A stretch of DNA of 64,000 nucleotides from an uncultured Clostridia bacterium (GCA_934444735.1 CAKSDE010000009.1:53672-117671), one strand, 5' to 3'; shown: positions 15,500-26,500, counted from the first letter of the stretch. Notes: a model not told the origin generated them from the sequence alone. Program-made: numbers and translations.

Positions 15500-16225
15500 T
15501 TATTCTCCCTCTTTAGCGCTCGTATCGGAAGAATCGGTCTGTGTGCTATCTGCCGTATCAGCCGTATCTGCTGACGTGTCCGCATTATCTTTGCTCTGTG
15601 CCTGCTGTTCTGCCGACATCTTCGCATTTGCCGCAGTCATTACCGCCTCCTGTGCATCTCCCCACGGAGTATCGGCTTTGATAGTCTCGGCAAGTCCGTA
15701 TGCCTGCAAATCCTCGATTGTGTACGGTATTCCGTACGCTTTCATCATAACGTCTGTCGCAAGCTGAATATTCGGCAGGGTTGTATCTACATCATCGGGC
15801 AGATTGTACTGCTTTTTAAATTCGTCAACCTCCATCTCGCTCATCTTCGCGATATTCTCTAACGTCATCTGATTATACGCTTCCTGTGTTGCCATATCCG
15901 AGCTGAACTTTTCGGCATCAAGTCCCCATTTTTCAACCAGCTCATCATATGTTATTCCCATAGATTCCGCAACGCCTGCCAAAGTTGATGTATCAACATT
16001 TGACTGTGTATCGGATTTGTCGGTTGTCTGTGTGGTTTCGGTATTTGCGGTATCGGCTTTGTTTGTCTTTATCGAATCTCCGATAGCGTAAGCCGCCAGT
16101 CCTGCCAGCGCAACAATCAATACAACCGATATAACTCTGAACCATATCGTCTTTTTATCCGTTTTTTTCTTGTGCGGTTCTCTGACCTCTTCCTTTCTTA
16201 TCTGTTTAGCTTTTCTTTCGCTCAT
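15500..16225 (-). CDS. Single-pass membrane protein with low-complexity tail, paralogue of the 13717 gene
   Basis: No named family is recognised. The 241 residues start with a highly basic cytoplasmic ~30 residues, then one helix (IWFRVISVVLIVALAGLAAYAIG, about 28-50). An extracellular part of short helical repeats follows, such as MGITYDELVEKWGLDAEKF and MEVDEFKKQYNLPDDV. It ends in a Ser/Thr/Asp/Ala tail (NADTSADTADTADSTQTD). The block VDEFKKQYNLPDD parallels LEDFKEQYQLPED of the protein at 13717-14817. I choose ATG 16225 because AAGGGAG lies eight bases upstream; a TTG at 16243 would absorb that site. It is first in the operon, with a promoter at 16328-16356. Confidence 0.8.
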   Translation of the reverse strand: MSERKAKQIRKEEVREPHKKKTDKKTIWFRVISVVLIVALAGLAAYAIGDSIKTNKADTANTETTQTTDKSDTQSNVDTSTLAGVAESMGITYDELVEKWGLDAEKFSSDMATQEAYNQMTLENIAKMSEMEVDEFKKQYNLPDDVDTTLPNIQLATDVMMKAYGIPYTIEDLQAYGLAETIKADTPWGDAQEAVMTAANAKMSAEQQAQSKDNADTSADTADTADSTQTDSSDTSAKEGE

Positions 16226-16327
16226 CTTGTTATCTCCCTTCAATCTTCTTTAATGGGTATTTTGCGTTTACCCTTTTATTGCCCCCAATAAAATTCTATC
16301 AATGCCATAATTTATATTAACCATATA

Positions 16328-16356
16328 ACTATAACACTTTTTCGGTGAAAAATCAA
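16328..16356 (-). promoter_or_regulatory. Promoter of the paired-surface-protein operon
   Basis: On the minus strand TTGATT (16351-16356), 17 bases, TATAGT (16328-16333). The transcription start would be near 16321, giving a leader of about 95 bases. Confidence 0.6.
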
Positions 16357-16382
16357 CATAAATTTTTTGAACATACTGTTAA

Positions 16383-17120
16383 TTATTTGTCTTTATACTT
16401 TTCACATGCCTCATAATACGCTTTGGGGATTCCGATATCGATAATCCGCTCATCGAATTTATATGCATAAACGTCCGTATGCTTTATAAGCCACGGTATA
16501 AAATATCCCGGTGCGTCGCAGTTATTTCCCTCATCAAGATACTGCTTTATAAGCGCTATAGTGCCTTTTCTGTACACATAAAAAGGCGGTGCGCCGTAGT
16601 GCGACTGCGGATTTTCGGGCTTTTCCTCAAAATCGGTAACTTTGCCGTCCTCATCAATCTTTAATACACCCATCGTACGCAGAGTTTCAATGCTTTCTAT
16701 ATAATTCGCCGAGATTGCGTCCCCGTCATGCGAATCGTATTCCTCAAAAAGTCCCTTCAAAGAGAAATCAAAGATAACGTCGCTTGCCAGAACGAAAAGC
16801 TCATCGTCAATATTTTCCTTTTCTATGACAAAATGCATATCTCCGATAGCGCCCAGACGGTTATCGTTATCGGTTGTGTTATCGTCTAAAACCTTTACCC
16901 TTTTAGAACCCGAATAACCCTTGCTCCATTCGGTAAATACATCGGCAAACCGATGATTTGTAACTATATATACATCGTCAATCCTCTCGATTTCCTCAAG
17001 CTTATCCATAATTCTGTCAAGAATTGTTTTATTGCCCAGCTCCAAAAGTGCCTTAGGCTTATCCTTTGTTAAAGGATAAAGTCTTGTCGCATATCCCGCT
17101 GCCAACAAAATACATTTCAT
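16383..17120 (-). CDS. Sugar-phosphate nucleotidyltransferase family protein
   Basis: The 245-residue protein is a single Rossmann-like nucleotidyltransferase domain. The start MKCILLAAGYATRLYPLT holds the nucleotide-binding G-x-x-T-R-L loop, followed by the conserved KPKALLELG with its lysines. Near residue 100 ELFVLASDVIFDFSL supplies the metal-binding aspartate, and GAPPFYVYRKG is the sugar-phosphate pocket. Members activate sugar-1-phosphates or related phosphorylated substrates with a nucleoside triphosphate; the specific donor and sugar cannot be told. ATG 17120 is chosen since GAGGAGG is nine bases upstream; the in-frame TTG at 17141 includes it. It has its own promoter at 17163-17191. 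Confidence 0.9.
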   Translation of the reverse strand: MKCILLAAGYATRLYPLTKDKPKALLELGNKTILDRIMDKLEEIERIDDVYIVTNHRFADVFTEWSKGYSGSKRVKVLDDNTTDNDNRLGAIGDMHFVIEKENIDDELFVLASDVIFDFSLKGLFEEYDSHDGDAISANYIESIETLRTMGVLKIDEDGKVTDFEEKPENPQSHYGAPPFYVYRKGTIALIKQYLDEGNNCDAPGYFIPWLIKHTDVYAYKFDERIIDIGIPKAYYEACEKYKDK

Positions 17121-17162
17121 AATACATATCCTCCTCGTCAATTTTCATAATATAATACATTT

Positions 17163-17191
17163 ATTTTATCACATTTTCATCTCAAAGTCAA
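17163..17191 (-). promoter_or_regulatory. Promoter of the nucleotidyltransferase gene
   Basis: On the minus strand TTGACT (17186-17191), 17 bases, TAAAAT (17163-17168). It lies about 43 bases before the ATG. Confidence 0.7.
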
Positions 17192-17217
17192 TCGAATATA
17201 AAATAATTATACAAAAA

Positions 17218-17262
17218 GGGGGATGTAAAAAAACTCCGCAAAGCAAGAAAAGAAGAAAAAAG
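17218..17262. repeat. Dispersed repeat, one end joined to a terminator (R6)
   Basis: GGGGGATGTAAAAAAACTCC, then GCAAAGCAAGAAAAGAAG and AAAAAAG, are almost identical to the copies at 9812 and 48073. On the minus strand its polypyrimidine tract (CTTGCTTTTTTCTTC) directly follows the terminator hairpin at 17266 and serves as its U tract. Confidence 0.7.
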
Positions 17263-17263
17263 C

Positions 17264-17285
17264 AAGGGCTGTTTAAACAGCCCCT
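17264..17285 (-). terminator. Terminator at the end of the large secreted-protein cluster
   Basis: GGGCTGTTTAAACAGCCC is a perfect palindrome; on the minus strand it is followed by TTGCTTTTTTC. It closes the transcript that ends with the gene at 17300. Confidence 0.75.
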
Positions 17286-17299
17286 GCTCATTATTCGTA

Positions 17300-20200
17300 T
17301 TATTCAAAATCTATCGGTGCATTGCTGCTGTTCCACAAGAACACTTTAACTGTAGCTGCCGCACCAACGCTTGCCTCTGCTTTATCCGCAGCCGCAACCG
17401 ACTTAACATCTGCAAGTCTGCCGTCCGCATCATATGCCGCAGCATAGAGCCTTGCTCCCGCATTTGCAAGCTCTTCTCCCAGATTTGTCGAGATAGTCGC
17501 CTTTGTGCCGTCCTTTATAACCTTTATATAGTTAGCCTCGGCATTTTTAACGGTTATATCAAAGCTCTTTGCGTGTGTCACGCCCGTGCCGTCCGCTGCT
17601 TTAACATCGCCGACCGTAACGGTATATCTTCCGTCTGCCGCATTCTTCAGCGCAACCGTAACAGTCTTTTTATCAGCTGAAAGCAGCTTATAGCTTTCAG
17701 CACCGTCTACCGTTATCGCACTCAAAGTTGCCTCGTCAACCGGCATTGTAAATTCAAGCGTAAATTTGCCGTTGTTGTTCTTAACGTCTTTAGCCAAAAA
17801 TGCGAGATTCAAATCGGTAATAACGATATCGTCAAGATATGTCGGTGTTGTCGAGAAGTTTGTGCTGAATGCAACACCGCCGTTATTCTTTTTGCCGTCC
17901 GCTACCGCATAATACTTACCGTTTTCATTTACAGGTACAGCCTCGTCATTGCCGTTTGTATGCTGAATGAAAGTATCTGCGTCATACAAGCCGTATTCTA
18001 TATTATTTCCTACAATCGAAGCCTTAAGAGTATACTCATTGCCCATCACTTCATTTGATGTATACGGTCTTATATACTGATTCCACGATCCTTCAAGGTC
18101 ATCATCGGCAATCCAGCCTATCACAACACCATTTTCATCGAATTTCGGAGGAACAGCCGCAAACTCATTTCCGCAGCCGCTGAAATTAGCCCATCTTCTT
18201 ATAGCATAATATTCTCTCAAATAGAAAGCCTCCTGAACATTTGTCTCAGTCTGCTTTGATTTCAATGAAAGCTCATAGTTACTCCAGTCATCGTCATTCT
18301 TGGTTACGAGTCTGTAGCCTCTACCCTGCAAATCTGCTCCGCCGACATTTTTCAGCATAAGCTTTCCGTCCGATGTAATCTGCGCGAAGTCCATATCATC
18401 TGTAACGCCGAGCTTTTCAACGTCAAATCTTGTCAGTGCGTTCGGCATTGAGAAATCCTCTGCAAAAAGCGTCTTGCCGTCGGTTGCCGTTTTAAAGAAA
18501 TATTCCAAGCCGTCTATTGTTACATTATACGCCGTCTGATAATCCAGCGCCTTTGCAAATTCAACAGTTACTGTTGTGCCGTTTCTTACTATTGTATAGT
18601 CTGTTCCTTCGCTCATGCCTGCAACAGATATTACAGAGCCGGCCGCTTTCTCCGCAGTCTTATAATTTATAACGTAATCCTCAACAACATCAACATCATA
18701 TGTGCCGTTTTTGATAACCGGTTTGCCGATGTCTGCCAAATCAGATGTATCGGTAGTTTTTATAATATCAATCTTTCCGCTATTTTTAATATTAACGGTA
18801 TATTTGCCGGCAGGTGCCGCAATTATAACCTTAACCTTGCCGTCCTCAATCGCAGTTTCACTGTATACGATATTTCCGTACTCATCGGTAACGCTGAACA
18901 TATCTTTAACCGTTTCATCTGTCAGATTAGCGCCGCAGATAAATTCAACATAACCGTCAATGTTGTTGATGTCGTTTGCTGCACAAAAATCAATATTAAC
19001 CACATTTGATTTTTCAAGATTATACACCTTTACATAATCAATATCAATGAAATCAGCTTGTGCAACAAAATCGCCGATTATGATGTTTTCAAGATAATCA
19101 CTTAAGGTTCCGTAACCAAGATCTGTAGATATAGGCTTAGACGATACTCCGTTATATTCATATTTAAAAGCAGCCTTATTTGCCTTTTTGTCCAGATTCA
19201 TAGTAACTGTTACAATGTCCTCACCATTCATTTTTGCCTGAACATCACCTTTTGCCCACGTAAGATTATTTTGACCGTTATAAATTGATTGTGTATAACC
19301 GAAATCTGCCGGTGCTGAGCCACTCGAATAAAACTGCCATAAAACCGAATGGTTCCAGCCCATCGTATATGCCTGCTCTGTACCGTCTGCCGCCCCAACT
19401 CTTGATGCCGGCATATTATAAAGCATAGCCGCACGGCTACTCGACTGTCCTTTTGCACGCAAACGCGTTTCAACTCTTATAATCTTATCATCTGCAAATC
19501 TGATCTTTTTGCTGCCCAGATCGAACTTCATTTGCGGAACGGTTCCGGTCCAACCATAGGTTTTACCTTCCGGCAATTTAAGCCTTGCCCATGTCGTTCC
19601 GTCAGCATCAACCACTTCCGAAACGTCACCGTTTTCGTTAAGTGCACTCCAGTCCGCCGCAGTGTCTGCCGCGGCGATAAGTCCCGTTGCAGCATTAAAC
19701 TTCGATTCAAATGTGAATGATCTTGTAATTACCGAGTTTACCTTTACGGTATATACCGAGTTGAGATCAAATTCCGTAAAGTTAACCGTTGTAATTCCGT
19801 TATCATATGATGTTTCAAAAGCAGTTACAGGGTTTGCAGCGCTCTCGTCATCATCGATTCCTCTTTTTGTAACGCTAATCTGTGCATTTTCCGGAGCACC
19901 TGCAAATGAAACCACGCCGTTAACGTTATCCGAAACATTGACATCGGAAATCTTCCAGTCATCGCCCGTTGTTTCCGGCTCGCTGTCCGCAGCATCGTCT
20001 TTGGACAGATTCCATACCTTAACATAGTCAACATCAATATATTCTGTCGGTCTGACAACATTGTCTATAACGATATTTTCAAGATATTCACTGTCCGTAC
20101 CGTATCCGAGCGCGTCACTCTGAACATCAACGGTCGTTTTTCCGTCGCTTTCAAATATAAATCTTGCGGTATTGTTTTTCTTGTCAAGACTCATTGTAAC

Positions 20201-20812
20201 GGTTATAACATCCTCACCGTTAAATGCACCCGATCTTCCGTTCCACTTAAGATACGTCTGATTTGTCGGATTTGCTTCATTTCCCGAAACACCGTTTGAA
20301 TATGCAGGATATGAATCTCCGTTTATACCTTCTGCCTCCACAGCCCATAAAATCATATGGTTATATCCCCATTGGAATGTTTCTGTTTTTGCCTCACCGT
20401 TTACCAGTGCCGTTGCCGTTTCTGTCGGCAAATTGTAGTGCATTGCCATACGTCCGTTTATTCCGTCTGCCGTTTTTGCCTTAAAGCGTGTTTTGATTTT
20501 TATGATTTTGTCGTCCTCAAATTTGATTTTTTTGTCCCCCAAATCAAATTTCATAGCACCGATGGCTGATGCCCACGCAAACTTACTTGCGTCGGTCGTA
20601 AGCCTTGTCCAGCTGTTGCCGTTTTCGTCCTCCACTGCCGATACCGCCGCAACGTCCTCATACATATTGCTCCAATCGGATACGTCCGTTGCCTCTGCAA
20701 CAAGTCCTACTTTTACCGTTGCAGCTTCAGCAAAAGCGTTCGGTACAACTGCTCCTGTCTGCAATCCGAGAGCCAAAGCAATCGCAAGGCTCAGATTCTT
20801 CTTGAATTTCAT
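17300..20812 (-). CDS. Large secreted protein with two copies of the shared module
   Basis: The 1170-residue protein starts with a clear signal peptide (MKFKKNLSLAIALALGLQTG..., cleavage near AFA-EAA at about 28). Two copies of the shared module follow, at about 30-275 and 375-615. Each begins with a DWS...WTRL/WARL strand, continues with MKFDLGxKKIxFxDDKII, then RAAMLYNMP or RMAMHYNLP, and ends with YLENIIIGDFVxxxxFIDIDYVKVYNL. Beta-rich linkers, a third distinct jelly-roll-like region (about 780-990, beginning FAEDFSMPNALTRF) and a C-terminal ~80-residue domain (AAAYDADGRLADVKS... VKVFLWN) complete it. That last domain is of a type often found at the end of clostridial polysaccharide lyases. 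No catalytic motif is recognised, so it is probably a carbohydrate-binding or scaffold protein. It is last in the cluster, 143 bases after the 20956 gene. Confidence 0.8.
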   Translation of the reverse strand: MKFKKNLSLAIALALGLQTGAVVPNAFAEAATVKVGLVAEATDVSDWSNMYEDVAAVSAVEDENGNSWTRLTTDASKFAWASAIGAMKFDLGDKKIKFEDDKIIKIKTRFKAKTADGINGRMAMHYNLPTETATALVNGEAKTETFQWGYNHMILWAVEAEGINGDSYPAYSNGVSGNEANPTNQTYLKWNGRSGAFNGEDVITVTMSLDKKNNTARFIFESDGKTTVDVQSDALGYGTDSEYLENIVIDNVVRPTEYIDVDYVKVWNLSKDDAADSEPETTGDDWKISDVNVSDNVNGVVSFAGAPENAQISVTKRGIDDDESAANPVTAFETSYDNGITTVNFTEFDLNSVYTVKVNSVITRSFTFESKFNAATGLIAAADTAADWSALNENGDVSEVVDADGTTWARLKLPEGKTYGWTGTVPQMKFDLGSKKIRFADDKIIRVETRLRAKGQSSSRAAMLYNMPASRVGAADGTEQAYTMGWNHSVLWQFYSSGSAPADFGYTQSIYNGQNNLTWAKGDVQAKMNGEDIVTVTMNLDKKANKAAFKYEYNGVSSKPISTDLGYGTLSDYLENIIIGDFVAQADFIDIDYVKVYNLEKSNVVNIDFCAANDINNIDGYVEFICGANLTDETVKDMFSVTDEYGNIVYSETAIEDGKVKVIIAAPAGKYTVNIKNSGKIDIIKTTDTSDLADIGKPVIKNGTYDVDVVEDYVINYKTAEKAAGSVISVAGMSEGTDYTIVRNGTTVTVEFAKALDYQTAYNVTIDGLEYFFKTATDGKTLFAEDFSMPNALTRFDVEKLGVTDDMDFAQITSDGKLMLKNVGGADLQGRGYRLVTKNDDDWSNYELSLKSKQTETNVQEAFYLREYYAIRRWANFSGCGNEFAAVPPKFDENGVVIGWIADDDLEGSWNQYIRPYTSNEVMGNEYTLKASIVGNNIEYGLYDADTFIQHTNGNDEAVPVNENGKYYAVADGKKNNGGVAFSTNFSTTPTYLDDIVITDLNLAFLAKDVKNNNGKFTLEFTMPVDEATLSAITVDGAESYKLLSADKKTVTVALKNAADGRYTVTVGDVKAADGTGVTHAKSFDITVKNAEANYIKVIKDGTKATISTNLGEELANAGARLYAAAYDADGRLADVKSVAAADKAEASVGAAATVKVFLWNSSNAPIDFE

Positions 20813-20955
20813 TTTTCAGTCATTCCTTTCCTTAATTTTATTTTTATAATCATTTACGCAGGCAGGGAGCTTTAGAATAATGCAGCTGTTATTGCTCTGC
20901 GCCTTGCGCAGTCTGTGCATTTTTTAAGCCCCCGTCGCGTAAAAATGAACGTTTT

Positions 20956-23538
20956 TTATTGCGGCATTATAAGGATATAATATGCTCTTCTCAAAGATCC
21001 CAAATAGAACACTTTATCTCCCGGATTAACCGCGTCGGTTGTAATACCCTCAACCTTTACTTTAGACGCACCCTTTTCAACGCGTCCCATTACGAATACG
21101 GCATTTACAACCGATTTTACTCCGTCCTCACCGCAATCCACCAGCATATAGTTTCTCGCCGGATCGGTATCTATGATTGTTCCTGCCACCCAGTCGTTAT
21201 TTCTTGATGATTCACGGTCAAAGAAGCTTGTTTTGCCGCTTGCATTCGGTGCAACTTTGAAGTCTTTAACATAACGTCCTGGAGTAAAGCTGAGCTTTGT
21301 TATTTCGGTTCCGCTGATTGTAGCCTCAACAAAGCAATTCTTTAAGCTTGTAACTCCCCAGCTTTCCTGCCAATTCTCAGGTATCTCATAGAATCTTTCG
21401 TCCAGCTCAACCTTTCCTCTTGTAAAGAGCCAGCAGTCTACACCTGTTACGATTTCGTCATCAACCACTCTTTCGGTTACGTCTTTTATGTAGATAAACA
21501 CACCGTCACCCGACGCGGTTTCCGCTTCGCCGTTTAAAATGGCAAGTCTTGCACACTTAAACTTATCGGCATTGTATGCTTCAAAACTTACACCCACTGT
21601 ATCACTCGGAATTGCCGAACCGAGTGTTACCGAATATTTATCTTCCTTATCGCGGTCTTTTTCACTCGGCACAACAAACATCGGAGTCGCGTCACTCACG
21701 TGACAGTCGGCAGTTGTTCCCATATCCCAGCCTTTAACCCAAGATGTCTTTCCCGAAAAGCTTCCGCTCTTAATCATTCGCTCATTATCGAGCGCCTCTG
21801 CCGGATCATCGGTAAGCGTATCGATAAATTTAACCTTATCGTCCGTCAATTTATATCTTATCGGCGTCGGGCTTTTGAATTTAGTCAGAGCGTCCTGAAT
21901 CTTTGCAAGCGCTGCTGCCGAATCAACCTTTTTACCGTCCACCTCAACACGCTTTGTAAGCTCAAAATTCTTCCATTCGCCCGTCATGGTGAATATTCTC
22001 ACATATAAAATCTCATCGTCAATATCATCGCTCCATGCACGCTTTAAGAGTCCGAACTGTGCCGAACCCTCCGGCTCAAATCCTACGATTACGTTATCCG
22101 CCGTCACGTAAAACGTTCCTGCCGCACCGATTTTCACAACACCCGCACCGCTGGAGCTGTCCTTTGAAAGGTCATCATACTGCTTATCGAGGAAATATTC
22201 TTCTCCCTCGATCATCCAGCCGTCCTCGGTATTCCCCGAAACAGAACCCTTGATTTTCTGATTTGCCGCGATAATCTCGGTATACGTTTTCGCCTTATTC
22301 TGAATAACCGCAATCGGCATATTCTGTTTCAGAGAATCGATAATACTGCGCACTCCCTCGATTTCGCATACAACCGTGCCCTCATCAATATCCAGATCAA
22401 TCCAGTTTTCTCCGCCGAATTTTGCGCCGTAGCTCAAATAAAGCCTTCTGTCGCTTGCCAGATACCTCTTTACAAGATAATGGCTGTAATTTTTAATTAT
22501 CGCAGTATCGTAATCGCCGTTCTTTTTGGATTTTGATACCGCAACCGTACCGAATCCGTCAAACATACTTTTATTCAGTCCGTTTACAAAATCACCGTTA
22601 TAAATAACATTCTTCATTTCGGAGATCTTCACCTTTTTAAGCTTTGAGTTTTCACTGTAGCTTAAATATCTCCCGTCGAGCGACTCAAAATCCCTCAAAT
22701 CAAATGTTACCGTCTCATCTTTTTTATCTACCTCAACATTTAAAAGTTCAAATTCATCGGTTTTCTCGTTATGTCTTGCATATGCACGGACGGTTCTGCC
22801 CAAAAGCTCATCTAAGTTGCCGAACCCCATTGCATTATAGGTCACTCTGTCTATCTCGATATACTCATTTTGCGGCGACTGTGCACTGTAAATGTTTAAT
22901 CCTGCGATAGCGTTTAACATTCCCTTTACTTCGTACACATCAAACCGATCGTTTAATATGGTTTTGCCGTCCTCAACCTTTATATCGATATATTCGCCGT
23001 CTATTTTATACTGAACATATTCGCTGTTTAATGTGTTCCATGCGATAACGGCAAATTCGTGCCTTGTCATTTCCTTTGCCGCCGAATATGTCACGCCCTT
23101 TAGGATACCTGCCGTGTCCGCCAACTGTTTTATGTCAGCATCGTCCTCAATCTCGGTATTTTCAATCAGCTGCAAGAGTCCCTTTACAACCTCTTTCTGA
23201 TAGACCTTTTGGTTTGCGTAAACCTCGTCATATCTTGCAAAATCGACCTTTTCTCCCGAATATATCACTCTTACCGCCGCCTCATATGCCGCCTTTGAAA
23301 GCTTTTTATTCGGTTCAAATCTGCCCTGTGCATTTCTCGACATTACACCCAACATACAAAGGACATTTTCCTCGTATGTCACGCTCTCCGACGCGCCCTC
23401 CTCGTTTGTCAGGTCAAGCCTGTAAACATCATCCATCCACGGATATGTAACATCATAGTACACCTCCGCACCGGCGCTCAGCGAAAATGTTGCCGCCGCA
23501 AGCACACAAGCCGTAACCTTAGCTATAAATTTTCTCAT
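20956..23538 (-). CDS. Secreted protein with divergent N-terminal SLH-like repeats
   Basis: The 860 residues carry a signal peptide (MRKFIAKVTACVLAAATFSLSAGAE). The N-terminal ~180 residues resemble degenerate S-layer homology repeats (LGVMSRNAQGRFEPNKKLSK, AAKEMTRHEFAVIAWNTL), which would bind cell-wall polymers. The rest is beta-rich without a recognised family. A jelly-roll-like region near 580-760 is suggested by SGSFSGKTSWVKGW and by repeated VSFEAYNADKFKCARLAILN-like strands. The C-terminus (MGRVEKGASKVKVEGIT... GDKVFYLGSLRRAYYI) looks like a small OB/beta-barrel. It sits between two module-bearing giants, 14 bases after the stop of the 27638-23553 gene, so it is co-transcribed with them and probably is a surface partner. 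Confidence 0.75.
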   Translation of the reverse strand: MRKFIAKVTACVLAAATFSLSAGAEVYYDVTYPWMDDVYRLDLTNEEGASESVTYEENVLCMLGVMSRNAQGRFEPNKKLSKAAYEAAVRVIYSGEKVDFARYDEVYANQKVYQKEVVKGLLQLIENTEIEDDADIKQLADTAGILKGVTYSAAKEMTRHEFAVIAWNTLNSEYVQYKIDGEYIDIKVEDGKTILNDRFDVYEVKGMLNAIAGLNIYSAQSPQNEYIEIDRVTYNAMGFGNLDELLGRTVRAYARHNEKTDEFELLNVEVDKKDETVTFDLRDFESLDGRYLSYSENSKLKKVKISEMKNVIYNGDFVNGLNKSMFDGFGTVAVSKSKKNGDYDTAIIKNYSHYLVKRYLASDRRLYLSYGAKFGGENWIDLDIDEGTVVCEIEGVRSIIDSLKQNMPIAVIQNKAKTYTEIIAANQKIKGSVSGNTEDGWMIEGEEYFLDKQYDDLSKDSSSGAGVVKIGAAGTFYVTADNVIVGFEPEGSAQFGLLKRAWSDDIDDEILYVRIFTMTGEWKNFELTKRVEVDGKKVDSAAALAKIQDALTKFKSPTPIRYKLTDDKVKFIDTLTDDPAEALDNERMIKSGSFSGKTSWVKGWDMGTTADCHVSDATPMFVVPSEKDRDKEDKYSVTLGSAIPSDTVGVSFEAYNADKFKCARLAILNGEAETASGDGVFIYIKDVTERVVDDEIVTGVDCWLFTRGKVELDERFYEIPENWQESWGVTSLKNCFVEATISGTEITKLSFTPGRYVKDFKVAPNASGKTSFFDRESSRNNDWVAGTIIDTDPARNYMLVDCGEDGVKSVVNAVFVMGRVEKGASKVKVEGITTDAVNPGDKVFYLGSLRRAYYILIMPQ

Positions 23539-23552
23539 CTATTGAATCCTCC

Positions 23553-26500
23553 CTATTTCGCCTTTATCAACTCGCTTACACGCATCAAAAGCGTTGCTGT
23601 CTGTGCTCTTGTAACCTTGCCTTTCGGATTAAATCTGTTTTCTCCGACTCCGAGAACAAGCTTTTCTGCCGAAACCGCATTTACATAAGGAATTGCCCAT
23701 GTGCCTATCTCATCATTATCTGCAAAAGCCGTTGCCGTGCCGTTATTGGTATCCATTCCCAAAGAAATCGCCAAAAGCTTGCACAATTCCTGTCTTGACA
23801 GATTATCGTCCGGTCTGAAACGAACATCTCGGCTTATAATACCCTTATCCACAAAGGTCTGCAAAAGATTTGCAAATTCGCCGGATTCCACATCTTCAAA
23901 TATTCCCGTATATTCAGTCCCTGTAAATCCGAGAACTTTTCCGAAATATTCTATCATTTCACGTCTTGTCGCAAATGTGTTCGGCTCAAATGTTTTCTCC
24001 GTCTTTCCTGTCATGATTTCGTTATCAACTGCCCATTTTATCGCTTCATTACCCCAGTGATCCTTAATATCGGTATAAGCGTCCGCCGCGCTCGGCTCTG
24101 TCTTTTTATCGTCCAGACCGGGAACGACATTAGGCGTTGCGGTTCCGTTTTTGCCGATTGAACTGCCGGCATATCCGCCGCCTCCGCCCGAGCCGCCGCT
24201 TGAACTTCCCGATCCGCCTTCTCCTCTGAATGTTCTTGTGATGCTTACCGCATCACCCGTTGTCGGCTCTTTTACAGAAACCGGTGTTACTTCAAATGTA
24301 ACGGTAACGGATTTTTTTGAATCCATAACATATGTCACTCCGGTAGATACCACCGCTCCGTTTACCAGCCAGCGATACTGTGATGCACCCTCGCGCGCAC
24401 CGCCTTGCTGATAATATTCATAGCTCCCGGTTAAAACGTTATTGTTTTTACTTATTGAAAGATTTTTTGCAACAGGTTTTGCAGGCCCCTCAAAAGCGCC
24501 GCTCCTTACAGCCTCACCCGTTGTCGGTTCTGTCTTTGCAACAGGCGTTACCTCAAATTTGATGTATTTTCCTATATCTTCGTTTGTGAGTGTATAGGTT
24601 TTCCCGGCTGCATTTTCAATCGCCTTAAATTCGCCGTTTTCGCTGTCGGCTCTGAACCATCTGTATAAATCTTCGCCCTGTTCATCGCCGTTAAAGTCGT
24701 ACCAGTCATACATTCCCGTCAAGGTCTCGCCGACAAACGGCTCTCCCGAAATTGCTGCATTTTTCGCATACGGTGCGGCAGGCGGTCCGACTAAGTTTGA
24801 CTCTTCGGTATTGCCCGTTTCATCAGCTGTTTTTGCGGTGATTCTTACCTTGAAAAATCCGCCTGCTTTATCCTCGGGAACGGTATACACCGTACCGCTT
24901 ACACCTGCGATTTCCTCCCATGAGTTTTCTCCGTCAGCCGAATAGAACCACGCTATTTCCGACTTATCCTCTGCTTTATAGAGCTGATAAAAATCATATT
25001 TCACATTTAAGACATCTCCGGCATTTACCGTACCGCTTAAATTTACGTTTGTCACTCTCGGTGTCGTTATGCCGTTTCCTTTGAGGTTTATTGTGTACGT
25101 CTTTGTAAACGGCTCAACTCCCCAGTATCTTCTGCCTGCATTCTTTTCCGTCTTTTCGGGATCAACCGTTGCAAAAAGTTCAACATCTCCGGCATTTGCC
25201 ATGTCGTTTACTACCAGGTATACCGCCTTAACATTTCCGTCCTTATCGTATTCTTCCTCTACTCTCATTCCGTTTACGCCCTCGGGCAGTTCATATTTTA
25301 CATACGGATACTTGCCCGTTGCTTTATTAAGAATACCGACATCGGTATCCAACTGGTTATATATTGCCTTTGCTGTAATATTAATCCTCGTTTCACCGCT
25401 CGACGGAATACTGATTTCTGCCGGAACCTCCGCGTCAATATCCGAAATTGCGAGCTTTCCGACATACATATCGTCTATCATTATATTGTTTGTGTCGCCC
25501 CATGCTGTAATACTCGGTCTGCCGTCATGCGGCGTCATTCCGACAAGTATTCCCGACACCTCCGACCATTCACTGCCGGTTACCGTTATATTGTTCGGAT
25601 AGTCCATCACGTCAAAATCCGATTCACGCGAACCTCGCCATGAATATACTGTGTAACCTACCGTTGCGGCGGTATCAATCTTTGCATATACCGACACCAG
25701 ATATGCCGTATGATCTTCAATCGGCATATCATATCCCCAGCCGTCGCCCGAGTCGTTTCTGTTTGTCGCATACATATAATATTCGCCCGAATGTGCCTTT
25801 TCCGGATCTTTTACAGCTTCAATTTTAAGATTCTTTCCGCTTGTCGCATACCCATTGGTATTTCCCGATTCAAAGCCGCTGTTTTTAACAAGATTTGTAG
25901 CATCTCTCAAATCGGAAAGAATCGGTCCGTACACTTTTGTTTCCGCAAGCGCACCCTCAAACGGTGCATTCCCGGAAACAGGAAGAACGCTTGCCTTTAA
26001 ATATTTTCCGCTCATATCTTCGGTTATAACAAGCATTTTTGTGTTGTTTTCCAACGGCTCAAAGCTGCCGTCAGCCGAATCCGAGATATACCAGCGATAT
26101 TCACTTTCACCCTCGGCATCTCCGTTCGCGTCATAGTAATCATAGCCGAGCTTCACCGTACCTCCGCACACAAGCGTACCGGAAATTACAACATTTTCGG
26201 CAATCGGTGCAGACGGTGCGGCAAAGCTTTCCGATTCCGCTGTATTTCCCACCATGCCCGATGCATCTTTCGGAGTTACTCTGACCTTTATAAACTTGCC
26301 CTCATATTCGGGTAAAAGCTCAAGCTCGCGCCCCGTTATGCCTGTAGTTTTATATTCGCCGTCCTTTTTGTCACTCACAAACCACTCTATCGAAGTTCCG
26401 TCCTCATCTTCCGCGATTCCGTCCGCGTGATAGTATGTATACTGCACCGAAAGCTTTTCTCCCGTTTCGGATTTTCCGGTTATAACGGGTATACCTTTAA

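Noticed and set aside
20820..20955. Regulatory leader between the 20956 and 17300 genes
   Set aside because: A short GCGC hairpin (CTGCGC...GCGCAG) is visible, but no anti-terminator partner or conserved motif supports a riboswitch.
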